Notes: generated from the sequence alone by a model not told the origin. DNA of 64,000 nt from Conidiobolus coronatus NRRL 28638 (GCA_001566745.1 KQ964499.1:1-64000); one strand, 5' to 3'. Shown: positions 10,561-24,205, counted from the stretch's first letter. Numbers and translations are program-made.

Positions 10561-12120
10561 CTAACTAGAGCTTCGCTTCTTACTGCATATAGTCTTAAAA
10601 CTTATTAACTTTTTACTATTTTCAAAAATTATAAATTTATTTCCAGTATTATTAACTATATGTATTTAAATTAAAAAATTAACTTAATAAGCAGCCTAGG
10701 ATATTTTGAATAGTACATTTCTCATTAAGACAGCATTGTTAATAACAATATCTAACATATTCGAGAAGCTCGCAAAATTCCAGACTGCTCCAATGTTATA
10801 AAAATATAACCATAATAATTAGCAAGATAGTATTAATTTTACTGTTTGCACAGATTGCTTAATTCTATTATATCGCTTTGCTAATTTGATAAATTACATT
10901 CTCATGTCAAGATGGTAATTCTATCAATATTATATAATTATGTATTTTATAAGGTTCTAACTATTGTTACCTCATAATCTAATAATGTCCATTATTCGAA
11001 TAGTGCTAAATTTAGCTAAAGTTGGAAAAGTTGAAAATTTACTTTTTTGCTATATATTATACTAGCTTTATAAAATCTTCATTTTGACTTTTTCAAGGCA
11101 TTCATTCTTATAATACTTATATTAAAGTTTAAATTCTACAAATAGATAATCTTTTTTGTAAAAGCACCTCTAAAAAGTTTACTTAAAATATTAATTCATT
11201 TTTTGAAGCTCTTCTAAAATCATAGCAACATTAATATAATAGTTTACTCCTATATATTTTAAATACAAGCTCAATTAAAAAAATTATGGTATATAATGAT
11301 TTATCAGATAGCAGTATGTTTGTTATCCACAGTTTAAAAATCTGATAAGTTTTATATAGCATAAAGATAGCAAATGTGGTTTTATCCATAAATACTTGTA
11401 ATATGTAGACTTAGAAGTATATAGTACATTGAAGAATAGTATTTATGATAACGTATTTATTAAGTATAAGACGGATTCATTATATGAATCGATAATCTTA
11501 CATACTTAAAACCATTAAAGAGCTTATGTTTAAAAACCAACTCAGCTTTAAATCTTCATAATCACTAAAATATTCAATATTTTCATATGTAAAAATATCA
11601 GGTATCATATTAATAGTGAGATATACTTTTAATGCTAAAAAATATTTAAAATTAAACATTAATTCTTATAATCTCAATCATTTGAGCATCCAAAACTATA
11701 CTTGCAAAGAAATAACTTTAAGCTTTTTGTCAAAATCAAATGTAATTTACCCTTTAACTAAGTCACAATTCTCAGTGGATCAGTATGGAGCTATAGGTTT
11801 AAATATATCCGTGAGCCAAACGATATGGTATGCCAGCAGAATTCTAAAAGCTATGCTATGAAGCGATTAAAATGATAACAAATTTAATATTAATCATATA
11901 CAAAGTTGAATACTATACAATTTTAAAAGTTAGAATTAATAACAATATATTAAGCAGAAAATAATTTTTTGTATTTTTATAAAATGGGTAATTTGACCCA
12001 AATTCACATGATCATTGGTAATCTTTGCATTAATTGAATGAAAAACTTATGGAGAAAAAACAAACACTATAAATACCTCCAATTGGACAGTAAACATATT
12101 ATAAACTGTTATTTTTCAAA
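10561..12120. other. AT-rich intergenic upstream of the dioxygenase gene
   Basis: No recognisable gene. The open frame at 11616-11861 (81 codons) lacks family resemblance. The last 60 bases before 12121 are the likely leader of the next gene. Confidence 0.45.
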
Positions 12121-13368
12121 ATGATTATTAATAATATTAAAAACAAAATATTTACTAATTCTAAGTGGAATATAAGACAGTTAAGCAGCGTACAACTGAA
12201 AAATAAAACAATAGCCGAAAAAGTAAGTGTTAAATTAGACTCTTCTGAAATCCATTTACAGGTACCTGGAAAAGGTCAAGAATCATTGTCTTTAAGTTTG
12301 AAATGGCTACGCGATCAGTGTAAGTGCCCAAAGTGCTTCAGCTCTCAATATAAGACTAGAACATTCTCTCCTTCTCTATTTGAAAAGGTACTAGTAAAAC
12401 AGGAGCCTGAAGTATTAGATAATTCCAAATTACACGTTGTATGGGAGGATGGTCATAATGCTGAGCATCACAGTGAGTATCCATTAGATTGGATCTTTGA
12501 GCACCATTTAGACACCTCTAGCCTTGCTAATAGAATAGACAAAGTTCTCTGGACCCCAAAATCGCTCAAAGATCTTCCTATGGTTGATTTTAATGATGTG
12601 ATGAACACTGAGCAAGGTTTAAAGGACTGGGTCAATCAAATTTATCAATACGGTATCTGCTTTGTTAAGAATATCCCATACAAAGATACTAAAGATACAA
12701 AACTTTTGATGGAGCGTATTTCACATTTAAGAAACACCCATTTTGGAGAATTCTGGCAGTTTACCTCTAATAATGCTTTTAACGATCTGGCCTATACTAC
12801 TGAGTACTTAGATTTACATACCGATTCTGCGTATTTTACTGATGCCAGTGGGCTTCAGATGTTCCATCTCACTCATTTTGATGGGAAAGGTGGAGAGAGT
12901 ACATTCATGGATGGATTTAATGCCGCACAAATATTAAAGTCCAAGTTTCCTGAATATTACAAAGTGTTGACACAAGTAAAGCTATATACAGATTACTATG
13001 AAGACGACCAAACGATTGCACCAGTTGCTCCATCACCTATTTTGAATCTTCATCCAGATTCTGGAGAGCTTTATCAGATTCAATACAACCCACAACATCA
13101 AAACATCAAATATCATCCAAATAACTCCAAGCTGATTAATTTGTTTTATGAAGCTCAGTTAGAATGGTACAAACTACTCAGCGATAGAGAAAATACTCTC
13201 ACTATTCCTCTCACGCCTGGTATGGGAGTAATATTTGACAACTGGAGAGTGTTACATGGAAGATTGGGATTCACTGGAAAGAGAACTATGTGCGGCGCGT
13301 ACATTGGTAGAGATGATTTTATGTCCAAAGTCAGAGTCTTAAATAAGCTCCCAGGCGATTTTTATTAA
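12121..13368 (+). CDS. Trimethyllysine / gamma-butyrobetaine dioxygenase family, mitochondrial, 415 aa
   Basis: Fe(II)/2-oxoglutarate oxygenase of carnitine biosynthesis. Residues 1-23 (MIINNIKNKIFTNSKWNIRQ...) look like a mitochondrial presequence. An N-terminal zinc-binding domain has RDQCKCPKC (Cys67, 69 and 72). The TauD-like domain carries the iron triad: LHTDSAYF gives His233 and Asp235, and WRVLHGRLGFTGKR gives the distal His379. The C-terminal FTGKRTMCGAYIGRDDFMSK favours trimethyllysine dioxygenase (TMLHE, first step) over butyrobetaine hydroxylase (last step). The two are close paralogues, so substrate is not settled. Intronless. It ends 50 bp from the stop of the convergent pantothenate synthetase gene. 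TMLHE is about 420 aa, matching in length. Confidence 0.88.
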   Translation: MIINNIKNKIFTNSKWNIRQLSSVQLKNKTIAEKVSVKLDSSEIHLQVPGKGQESLSLSLKWLRDQCKCPKCFSSQYKTRTFSPSLFEKVLVKQEPEVLDNSKLHVVWEDGHNAEHHSEYPLDWIFEHHLDTSSLANRIDKVLWTPKSLKDLPMVDFNDVMNTEQGLKDWVNQIYQYGICFVKNIPYKDTKDTKLLMERISHLRNTHFGEFWQFTSNNAFNDLAYTTEYLDLHTDSAYFTDASGLQMFHLTHFDGKGGESTFMDGFNAAQILKSKFPEYYKVLTQVKLYTDYYEDDQTIAPVAPSPILNLHPDSGELYQIQYNPQHQNIKYHPNNSKLINLFYEAQLEWYKLLSDRENTLTIPLTPGMGVIFDNWRVLHGRLGFTGKRTMCGAYIGRDDFMSKVRVLNKLPGDFY

Positions 13369-13418
13369 AACCAAAATTAAAAAATAAATGCAAATAACTT
13401 AATATCCAATTTATTAAT

Positions 13419-14347
13419 TTATAGTTGACATCCCAAGCAGATATTATCGATTAATCTAACACCACCAATTCTAATGGCTCCAGACAATAAGCCTCCGTTC
13501 TTAAGCTGATCTGGAGAGGTAATTTCTTCTAATGTGTTAGGATCATTTAACTTGATGTAGTCTAACTCTACTCTTGATTCTGATTGAATATATTCGATTA
13601 CTTTTTGAACCAATTGTTTAGGGTCAGTTTTTTCATTAAATAACTTTTCTCCTAATACTAATGCTTTGTATAATGTTAATCCTATATTCTTCTGCTCTTC
13701 GCTCAAGTATTGATTTCTGCTGCTCAATGCTAATCCACTTTCACTTCTAGTAATTGAGCAAACAACAATTTTAACTTTTAAGCACAAATCTTTAACCATG
13801 TTTTTAAGTACAACACATTGTTGTGCATCTTTTTGACCAAATAAGGCGAATGTAGGTTCAATGATATTGAACAACTTCAATACAATAGTTGCAACGCCAC
13901 GGAAAAAGTGAGGTCTTATTGCGCCTTCTAATTGGTGAGATAAGCCTTTGACTTCAGCAAAAGTTCCAATTTGCTCCTCAACGTTTAAAACAATCCCTCT
14001 AGGATAAATTTCCTCTTTTTGTGGGAGATAGACAGCTGATACAGCATTTAATTGCTTTAGTAGTTCAATATCTTGCACAGTTTTTCTTGGATATTGATCA
14101 TAATCTTCGTTAGGTGCAAATTGAGCTGGATTTACAAATATACTAACCACTACATTATCGCAGAGTTCACTAGCCTTTTTAACTATATTTACTAGTTAAT
14201 ATTGTATAATTTAAAAAATGCGAGATTACCTAAATCTAAATGACCTTGATGCAAAGCACCCATAGTTGGAACAAAGGCTACTTGGCCTACTTCGGCTCTC
14301 CACTCTCTTACTTCCTGAATACTTTTTAAAACTTTTATATCCTTCAT
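13419..14347 (-). CDS. PAN6: Pantothenate synthetase (PanC/Pan6), 296 aa, 2 exons
   Basis: Joins pantoate and beta-alanine using ATP (EC 6.3.2.1), the last step to vitamin B5. Exons in reading order are 14347-14230 and 14191-13419, 297 codons with stop. The protein opens with the PanC signature MGALHQGHLDL, which holds the HxGH nucleotide-binding motif. Then come VVSIFVNPAQFAPNEDYDQYPR, the FALFGQKDAQQ pantoate-binding segment, and LALSSRNQYLS, the equivalent of the KMSKS loop. The single 38-nt intron is shorter than usual here, but joining at it restores HLDLVNIVKKASELCDN, which fits the family. The gene is convergent with the dioxygenase gene and probably divergent from the GUP1-like gene. 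Confidence 0.94.
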
Positions 14348-15248
14348 TTATGGCTTATATTTAATTATTACTTCAAACAATCTAAAGCTTAGACATTTAA
14401 CTGGTATTTATATATATTTAGGAATTCTATATTATATGGGAGTTTAATATGAGGCTTGTGAATTTTAGTTTAGAACCAAAAATTTTGGCTATTATTTTCA
14501 TTTTTCTATATTATCCTATGTTCATACCACCATCTTTTTTGATAGTTTCTAAGCAAATATAGTTTGTTTTATATGTGCTAAGATTATATAATAGTATCTA
14601 ACTATAATAAATTCAAATAATATTAGCTAAGATATTAAAAATACACAATTATAATAGCAAGTTTTTGTAATAAACCAACCTATTAAAATTAGTTATAGAT
14701 TTATATAAAGTATATATGATATATTTCTATAAAAGATTGCTTGACAATTTATGCGAAACAAGATCAATTCATTATATTTATGTTATATGCGAGGGTAAAA
14801 ATACAGCTTATATATACAACAAAAATCATTAATCTTCAGTTACCCAATAAATTGAACTGTATCTAATATGATACTTTGATTTTTTAGTAACTGTTTATTG
14901 TTTTATAATATATAATATATATTTGCTTTAAGAACGAATATCATTTAACATATATATATTAAAATATAAAATTAGTATCTGAAGATTTTAAATTTTGGTA
15001 CTATCCTAGATAATACAATTCTAACTAAACTAATTAAATATTTTTGCAGTCTCACTTTCACCCATAATTTAATTTGAGTCGATATTTTGTCAATGTAATT
15101 TGGATTGATATAAAAATATTTTCTCCACAAAATAGTATTATTTTTATTATCTGTTCACTATTGTCATTCATTCAATTAATTAATAATATTTGCCAGATAA
15201 AGTTGTCTTAGTTTATTTTATAAATATATTTTGTTTTTAGTTTAAAAA
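14348..15248. other. Divergent intergenic between PAN6 and the GUP1-like gene
   Basis: About 900 bp of AT-rich DNA that must hold both promoters. No motif stands out and no gene was found. Confidence 0.5.
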
Positions 15249-17192
15249 ATGGAATTAGAAAACTTGAATAAATCTAATTCTAGGGATTCAGAGCCGAATA
15301 ATCTAACAAGGTCAGATTCGTTTAGAAGAGATATTTCAATTCCAGGTCCATTATGGAACACGTTAGAGTTTTATATATACTATGCTTTATTCTTAATCGT
15401 TGTTCCTTATATGATGTATGGAGTAGTGCAATTGAGCTCAGGTAAATAAACAAAGTTAATTTTTTTAATATTCTTTAACTATTAATAGATCAATTACCTA
15501 ATTATCAATATTACGAACAACGTCTAAAGCAAGGATGGATGTTTAATAGAAAATTTGTAAGATAGTTTTATAAATTATTGAATATGCGCTAACTTGTTAA
15601 TAGGATAACAGCGATCACCAATATTCTCAATTTAGAAATAACGTTCCCATATTAACTGGTGTTGCTGTTGGATATATTATACTGAGCAAGCTTGTTCAAG
15701 GAATGTTTACTAAGCCAAGGGAATCTATACCAAGATTCTGGACTAACTTTACTCCAACAAAAAGCTATTTTTATCTTATTTTCAACACAGTCTTTTTATC
15801 TGTTCTTCACGGGTCAAGTGTGCTAAAACTATTTGGTATTCTTCTCATAAATTTCTATTTAACTAAACTCATGGGAAAATTCAAGTGGAGTCCTGCAGTA
15901 TCATTTATTTTTAACTTTGTGGTGTTAATCTTAGCAGATCTTTACCAAGGATTTAAATTTTCATCATTGTCAGATAGTTTGAGCTTTTTAGACGAACATA
16001 AAGGAATACTTGAAAGATGGTATATTCATTTTAATATAACTACTTTAAGGCTCATTTCATGGAGCTTTGACTATCACTGGGCATTAACTTCGTCAGATAA
16101 GATTGAAGATTATAAAACTGAATTAAATACAAATAAGCTCAGGGCCAATCAAAACTCTCCATTGAAATCATTCAATTTAGTAAACTACTTTGCTTATGTA
16201 TTATACGCTCCACTTTATTTGGCTGGACCAATCATCACATATAACGACTGGTACCATCAGGTTAAGAACGGTAATAAAAACGTCACCAAGAGTTTGTTAA
16301 TTAAGAGAGGTCTGAACTTGCTTGGATGTATGCTTTTAATGGAATGGATGCTGCATTATGTTTACGTAATGGCTATTTCCAAATCACAAGCATATCAAGG
16401 CTATTCTCCATTTCAATTAACAATGGTTGGATTTTTCAATTTAAAGTTCATTTGGCTTAAAGTGAGTTAACCACATATTTTATGAGCCTATATACTAACG
16501 ATAACTTTAGCTTTTGGTAATGTGGAGATTCTTTAGATACTGGAGTTTGCTAGATGGTATTGAACCTATTGAAAACATGGGAAGATGCATGTCAAACAAT
16601 TACTCAATCCAAGGATTTTGGAAAGGATGGCATTGTAGCTATAATAGATGGATTGTGAGATATATGTACATACCACTAGGCGGAGACAAATATCCTTATC
16701 TGAATATTTGGCCAATTTTTACTTTTGTCGCAATTTGGCATGATACTTCTTTCCAACTACTTGCATGGGGTTGGCTGATTTCATTGTTTTTTATTCCTGA
16801 ATTACTCGCCGTACAATTAACCAAACCTCTTAGAGTAATATTTATTATATTGTATTTACTAGTTATTAATCCAGTGTTTTTAGCGCAAGAAATATTTTAG
16901 ACATTTAAAGGCTGCAGGTGGCGCGTTAAACGTGTTTGCGCTATGTGCAGCAAATCTTGTCGGTTTTGCTTTGGGAACAGAAGGAATCCAAAAATTGATC
17001 AGAATGTTATCTACAATGGATGGTAAGATATAGTATATAATTTTATTTTTCTTTTGTTAATTGAAACAATTAGGACTATTATTTTTAATTATCACATACG
17101 CTTGTCTATTTGTTGGCGTGCAGTTAATGATTGAAATTAGAAATTCGGAGCTTAGAGCCTATCATCGTAATAAGTTGCGTAATAGCGATTAA
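15249..17192 (+). CDS. GUP1: GUP1-like membrane-bound O-acyltransferase, 566 aa, 6 exons
   Basis: MBOAT-family ER membrane enzyme. Fungal Gup1 adds a long acyl chain during GPI-anchor lipid remodelling. Exons are 15249-15441, 15489-15556, 15604-16461, 16511-16834, 16884-17022 and 17074-17192, 567 codons with stop; yeast Gup1 is 560 aa. Several hydrophobic segments are visible. The MBOAT core holds [19 protein letters not shown] at about residue 410 and the presumed catalytic His in [15 protein letters not shown] at about 448. C-terminal [20 protein letters not shown] matches Gup1. Without the 49-nt intron 16835-16883 the frame hits a TAG at 16898, so I infer that intron; it gives [20 protein letters not shown] broken gene is a less likely alternative. 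Confidence 0.9.
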
Positions 17193-18032
17193 ATAATTTT
17201 ATGTTACTAATTTAACTTTTTATTTAAAGAACTTCCTTACCAGCTTAGTCAATGGCCGCATTTCATAAGAACATGATATTATATAGCTGCATATCTTAAA
17301 CTCTTAATTCTTTATCATAAAAATATTATATTAACTATTTTCTTTCATTTTTACAAAAAACTCATATTCTATATTATTGTAGTTTTTAAATGTTTGAGAT
17401 TACCACCTCAGCGATATATAGCCAGATTTAACATTGAAATATATAAAGATTACATAAATCCAATAAATCAACTCGGATAGTATGCCTCATTAGTATTCTA
17501 TATAATATCGCTTTTAAACTAGTCATAACATCATGTTTATTCAACTATAATAAAAGTTTCTGCTATAATAATGACTCACAGTTTTTATTAAATGTTATTT
17601 CAGTAGTGTTACAGATATTATTAAAATACATGTAAATCTATATTATATAGCTCTATAGCTAATTCTGGAATGGAGAAAATATTGAAATATGATATTATGA
17701 TAAATTCTCTTTAAATTTGTTTTGCATATTAAAAGATCTAATAATAGCTAAAATATCGCTATACTAAAAATTATCATTATTATTAATTCTCATAAATCCA
17801 ATTAATAATATCAAAATATTAAAATCTAAAGTATCCCATAATAATATTGTTTAACCCCTTAAATAGTCAAACATTATGTAATGACCTGTCACCTTGTAAT
17901 TGTAATTTTAATTTTAATAAAATTAGCAACAATTTAGAAAGCTATAGAATACTCATATTGAAATAATTAATATTTAATTCATTATTATAAATTAATCAAT
18001 ATAAAGCTTACCACTTTATAGTTTTAAATCTC
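17193..18032. other. AT-rich intergenic upstream of UBR1
   Basis: No gene or repeat recognised on either strand. Confidence 0.5.
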
Positions 18033-21000
18033 ATGGAAACTAATGACCTATTAACTAAAGCTATAAATGCTACCCAAATAGATCCTACAAATAATAAAAT
18101 TCATTTTTTCAGATCTTTATCTCGTTATTTAATATGGTCTTCTGAAAAATATCAAAACCATTTTAATGAGCAAGTTAAAAAGGAGATATATATTGGATTA
18201 AATTACTTTTTATCCGCTGGTAATTCTGAAATTTGGGACAAGCTAAACCAATCTATGCACTTATTTGATTCAAATCATAGCAATAAGGAAAAAGCAAGTG
18301 ATATGCCACCACCTGGGATTTATTGCGGTAAAATGTTTCAAAGAGGTGAAGGAATTTATCGATGCAAGTATGCTTTTATTTAATTCTTAATAATATTCAT
18401 AACTAAGTATTTAATAGGGACTGTGGAGTCGACGAGAGCTGTGTGCTATGCAGTGCATGTTTTAAAGCATCTGATCATGAAGGACACGAAGTACTATTTA
18501 CTATTGATTCTGGAGGAAATGGCTGCTGTGACTGTGGAAATCCAGAATCCTGGAGAACGCCAAATCAATGCAGATTCCATGACCCTGATTGCGCTCCTAC
18601 ACCTACATTACACTGCAATTACCCTGAGCTGCCTGACATAATCAATGCAATCACATATGCTATACCTATTCTCTTAGATTTCAGTTTACACTGTTTTGAC
18701 GTTGCTCCACATGATATGAACAATTTATCCTCAAAGTCTGATGTAGAAAAAGATTATAATTATACATCGAAAGCCTGGGGAGTATCACATTGGAGCTCTC
18801 CACAACAATTTTCTCTTGTGCTCTGGGATGACCAGGACCACGCATACCCAAGTGTAATCCATATGATTGAGATGGTTCTTGGATGCTCTGAAGAAGATGC
18901 AAAGCGCCAGACATACAAGATCGACGAAGTAGGAAGATGTATAGTAGCACATTCTGACGATATACTGCATTTGTCAGGATTTGCTCATAGATTTAAATGC
19001 ACTTCACTTGACGCTACTATTAGATCTTCAAAGGCAATTTTCTTTGAAGATTTGGCTGGAAGTATAATATCATATCTGAAAAATCTTTTAAACAACTGGT
19101 CGCTATCCTCAATTTATGATGGGCTTTTAATCGATAAGATCCGTTCTCAAGTAGGAGAGGCAATGCTTCAAAAATGGCAGTGGTTTACGCCATATCAGGT
19201 ACCTGACGTTGATATACCAAAATGGATTGAGCGAAATAGAATTCGACTTCCTTACATAAACTTCCCTGGATACCAATATGATCTAGCAAACTTTCCATTT
19301 CCTGATGGATCCGATCTAGCTTATGATCACCCTCATATTGATACGGGCGATCTTGAAAAGCCAAGTGGTGATATCGGAAGTAAAATAGTTTTTTCTACTG
19401 GACCTAGATTTCAAGATGTTCCGTTTAATCCCGCATCATCTCCCTGGTTTGCCATTCAAAACGTAGCTTCTAACGAATGTGAAGAAAACAAGGTACAAAA
19501 TCTTGCAAAAACTAGGTTGGATCATTTTATTGAAAACGACTCTAAACTTTGGAAAGCTTTGAGGCATGATTTGAAAGCGCTTTATATTGGAGCGCTGCTT
19601 TCAGATCCTCACCAATTTCGAATCCGCTTTGGCGAGCATTTTACAGCCGTTTACCACAAACTTTGGGACTCTATGACAACTTACGATCGATCTCCAGAAT
19701 TAAGCTTGTTCTTATTTTCTACCCAAGTATTTACTTTTCCATCAATTGCTGCACATCTTATAGATCAGCATGGTTTACTATACATCGTACTTAAACAGTT
19801 CAACTTAGCGCTTGCTGGATCAGTTCCCAGTGCACATCAATATTCCGGATTCTCTTCTGAATTCCCGCCAGTGCTAAACTCATCAAATATTGCATTTGGA
19901 AGTCGCCCAATATATCATTTATTTAAAGATTTGAAGCTACTCCTTCAGCACACTAAAGTTCAGCAAATAATCCCACAAAATCATCAGTTTTTGGCTCAAT
20001 TTTTATATTTTTTAGCCCAGTTCCAGGGTATATCTGCAGAACCAAGGAGAGGAGATGTTCATGTAGAATTTGAAAATGAGACATATCAAAAAACTTTTGA
20101 TATGATTCACCAAATATCGAAAATTATCGCTTTAATCACTGCTTCCTATAATTCAGACACTTTGTCTCTTATTAAAGCCGTGAGAAGGACTCTATATTTG
20201 ATTGATGTATGGCTACGATATGGAGCTGAAGATCAGGGTACTGATAATATGAGCAATAGACCTGACAGAGACTGTATTTTATTCCACCCTGCCCATTTAA
20301 CCAGACACGAAAAAGGGACAAATAGATTAACTATGGTTCCCAGATTCCAAGTTTCTGGAGGTGCCTCTGTTTCATTGGTGCATCCTCTACAGTGGTTTTT
20401 ATCTGGACTACTTCGCAACATTCATCTCTTAACCCAGCCCAAGCTGAATGAATTCGGAATTCAAGATATCTCTCACTTGCTTATTGGATGTGGCGATCCT
20501 TCGAATAGCATTTGGTGGACTTGTGCTCGTAGATTTATTGGAGTTGTCGAATATTCAATTCGTGGGGTAGTTAAATCGGCTCAGATACGTGCTAACGTCT
20601 GGGTTAGAAACGGGTATAACATCAAATACCAGATCACCTACTATCGTGAAGGTGCTTTCTCGGAATCCCTGTACCTTCAAGATCTTTACATGATTCAGAT
20701 TATGTTTGCTGTTCTGCCATGCACATATGGAATTAATACGCTTAATGATCGTTTTGAGTTGGATAGCTTCATGAACGATAGTTTTACTCATTCAGTTTAT
20801 GATTCTCCGCAGATGGTTAGTATGATGATAGAAATGCTAGGAGTTATTATTCATTGCATAGAAGATCGTTCCTTTATCACTGAAGCTCCTATCGAAGATC
20901 AAATTAGAAAAGAAATTATTCAAAACACTATTATATCTGCTTCATTCTCTGAATTAAGCAGAAGAATTGGCGATAGACTAAGTAGTCACAAATCTTTCCA

Positions 21001-24000
21001 AACAATTCTAAATGAGCTGTGTGACTTCACACCACCAGAAACTATTCAGTCGTTGGGATGTTATACTCTTAAAAAAGAGTATATTAAGTACTGCTCCCCA
21101 TTCTATTTCAAAAATAGCAGAAATATTCTGCATGAAGTAGACCGAGTTAAAAAAGAAAAGCTCAAAGATTCTGATCATCCATATTTCCTTCCAATTTTGA
21201 AGCATATTCAACCTGGATCATTTGAGAATTTAGGCGATTTACTCCATGATGAAACGCTAGCATTAATCTTATTTTGGTGTCTATGGCACACTCTACATAG
21301 AACAGAGGCTCTATCTTTAGTTGATGATGCACTTCATATTTTCTTTTTAGCTTATGTAGATAGCAATTCTAAATTCGTTTTGACTGAGGAACTATTAAAC
21401 AGAGAAACTCCAGCTCCAGGTTTATGGTCACACTCAGTTGTGATCCCATTTGGCACAAGTCAATCAGATATATGTAAGCGTTATGTTAATGAAAATGGAT
21501 ACTGTACACTTGATATTATATTAACATTGCTCAATCACAACGAATTCCAATCAAGCCGCTCTAAGCTTGACTATCTTTGCGATATATTCTATAAATTTGG
21601 TGGAAATGAGGCTAGATCTGCCATTAATAAGTTCAAACAATCTTCTGAACATGTAGATGAAGCAGTGTTGAAGCAAGAAGAAGAAAAAAGAAGAAAAGCA
21701 GAAGCTTTGGCTCGTAGACAAAGGATTATGGGTGAGTTTTCCAAAGCTCAAAAGTCATTTATTGATAATCAGAAAGATCTATATGATGAGGATGAAGATG
21801 AATTTGACGATGCAGTCCCAACTGCTGCTGTTTTGTCAGAGAGACCATATTTGGAGGGTAACTGTTTAGCATGCCAGGAACCTGGCTCACATTCATCCCC
21901 ATATGGAGTTCTTTGCTATATACAAACGTCTAAACTTTTAAGCACAGTGCCACTTCATGAAGTCGATATCAGAGCTACAGTTAATTCACCTTTGCAGCAT
22001 GTGGTATCTGCCCCTCATTGCCCTCCTAGTCAAAGACTAAAAGCTCACCAGCCGCCACCATCTTCTCCAAATTCAAGATTTGGGTTACATTTCAATTCTT
22101 GTGGGCACATAATGCATATCCGCTGTGTCACTGAGCTTGCAGCTCAATCAGAAGCAAGGCAAAACTCTAGCCCAGCTAGAAATTTTGCAGAGCGTGTCAG
22201 CTTCAAAGAAATAATATGCCCTCTGTGTAAAGCTATATCAAATGCCATTATTCCTGTTTCAGGTAACCCTGCGTTAGCACATGGAACTCATGAGCCTCAA
22301 TCACTCACTGATTGGCTCACAGAGCTATCGTACGCCAAAGATAATGCGCTTGCTAACTTGCCTGAAAACTATCGTAATGCTTCAGACCCACCCATTCCTC
22401 TCGAGTCATTAAATTTCAATCCTTTTGGAGACGAAATCCCATCTCCCTTAAATGAGCCTTTAACTGCCAATCCTCAGTCTGGGCCAGTTTCAGCAATTCT
22501 AGCTCGACGTAGACAGCATGTTTTAGGAACTTCTAGAATTAGAAATATGATTTCTCAGTTTTTGCAAGATCTTATACCTCCAAATTCTATTGCTATTGCT
22601 GAAGAAACGTTAACAAAATACTTAGACCAGCCAAAAGGATTTTTGAGCGAAAAATATGGGCGTACTTCTAATGCCGTTCTTCCTGGCTATGTTCGACTTT
22701 TGGATTCGGCTAGAATATGTTATGCTCAGCAATCATTGTATGACCCTGGACCAGTCCAAGCTCAAGAATATGCCCACTCTCTAAACCCTGTTGATTCTCT
22801 AGTCCATTCTCTTGCATTTACAATTACTAGCGTAGAAAAAATGGATCGCTCTGATAAGCCTGAGTTAGACACGCCTGACTCGTTTTTAGATAGGATACCC
22901 TACCTTTCACTACAAGGACATCAGCTAATGTGGAACTGTTTAATATCAATGGCTGGTTTAGCAGGCCTTCCTTTCCAACACGCTAGCATTAGTAGAGCCT
23001 GCGAAATTTTGAGCCAGTTACAAGGAAAGAAAACCTCCCAATGGATATTAACTCAAGATTCTTTTATTATACTGGTTGAGATGGCATTACTGCCTCTGCC
23101 CTATTTCCAGTTGAGCTCCTTACCCATGTTCCAACTGACTCTTATACTAGAAATGACAAAGATCATAGTTGGAGCGCTGGTTTCAACCTTCCAAACTTGT
23201 CAATATATTGCTTCTGGACATACTCCCATCTTGAATACTCCTTTATCTTCACTACCTCCTCCTCATCCCGGGTTCGTAAAAATTGTAGAAATGATCGCTC
23301 TCCAAGGAATACAACTCCCCACCTCTCAGTATAACTCAATTTTAGAGCTCTGTGGATACTCTGATCTTTATCACTTTGTATACAATTACCTTGTTATATT
23401 TATGAGAAAATCTCTTTTATTGTCACACTCTATGCAAATAACAATGGATTACCATGAGAGAGATGACGATGAAACCGAATTGGATAGCCTATTAAAGAAG
23501 CTTAAGCTTCCTAAGATTGATGAATTGATTGAACAAATCGTTCAAAATAACACACTTTGTGAAGTTATTATCAACTGGTGTATGCCACTAGATCAAATTA
23601 GTGACCTTCATTTGAAACAATTTAATGTTGAATACCCATTTATATATCATATTCACCCTCTTCCCCAAAGATTGGATGATCTTTTTGAAGTGACTCGATC
23701 TTATACCTGTCCAAATTGTGACTTTATTCCTTCAAGTCCTGCAATTTGCCTATTCTGTGGTGAGATTTTGTGCTTCAAATCTTTTTGCTGTCAGAAAGGA
23801 TCTTATGGTGAATGTAATTTACATATGAGAAAGTAAGCTTAAAAATTAATTGCTATATTCATATATTTAATTTAATTTAATTTAATTTTAGATGTGGTGG
23901 AACTGTTGGATTAGTTTTCATTATCAAGTATAACTATTTATTGACTCAATATAATGATAATGGTTCATTTTATTTAACACCTTATCTTGACAAGCATGGT

Positions 24001-24205
24001 GAGCTTGACGAGTGTCTTAAGTAAGTTTGATTTTAACTTTTAGAATATGTTTATTAATTTTTCATATAGATACGGTAGGTTACAATATCTTAATGAAGCT
24101 AGATTTAAAGCTATAGGAAAAATGGTTTTTACACATCAAATTCCACAATATGTTTGCAGAAAACTGGAAAAAGCCATTGACCATGGAGGTTGGGAAGCAT
24201 TGTAA
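18033..24205 (+). CDS. UBR1: E3 ubiquitin-protein ligase Ubr1 (N-recognin), 2004 aa, 4 exons
   Basis: N-degron pathway ligase that binds destabilising N-terminal residues and ubiquitinates the substrate with a Rad6-type E2. Exons are 18033-18367, 18418-23832, 23892-24020 and 24070-24205; yeast Ubr1 is 1950 aa. The UBR box is at about residues 98-166: CGKMFQRGEGIYRCKDCG, then CVLCSACFKASDHEGHEV and CCDCGNPESW, with the full Cys/His set for basic N-termini. A ClpS-like N-domain follows at about 240-320 (FSLVLWDDQDHAYPSVIHMI), for bulky hydrophobic N-termini. A basic coiled region (EEEKRRKAEALARRQRIM) and an acidic stretch precede a RING-H2 at about 1262-1380: CLACQEP, CGHIMHIRC, ICPLCK. The C-terminal Cys-rich cap starts at about 1873. 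The first intron splits the UBR box. Completeness suggests a working enzyme. Confidence 0.96.

Noticed and set aside
11616-11861. 81-codon open frame in the spacer upstream of the dioxygenase gene
   Set aside because: No family resemblance, no splice or promoter context, and amino-acid content (Asn, Ile, Lys, Leu, Tyr) is what translated AT-rich DNA gives by chance.
14453-14510. Stretch starting ATATGAGGCTTGTGAATTTT that looked like another MITE end
   Set aside because: Only the first six bases match the terminus and no partner end or shared interior could be found.
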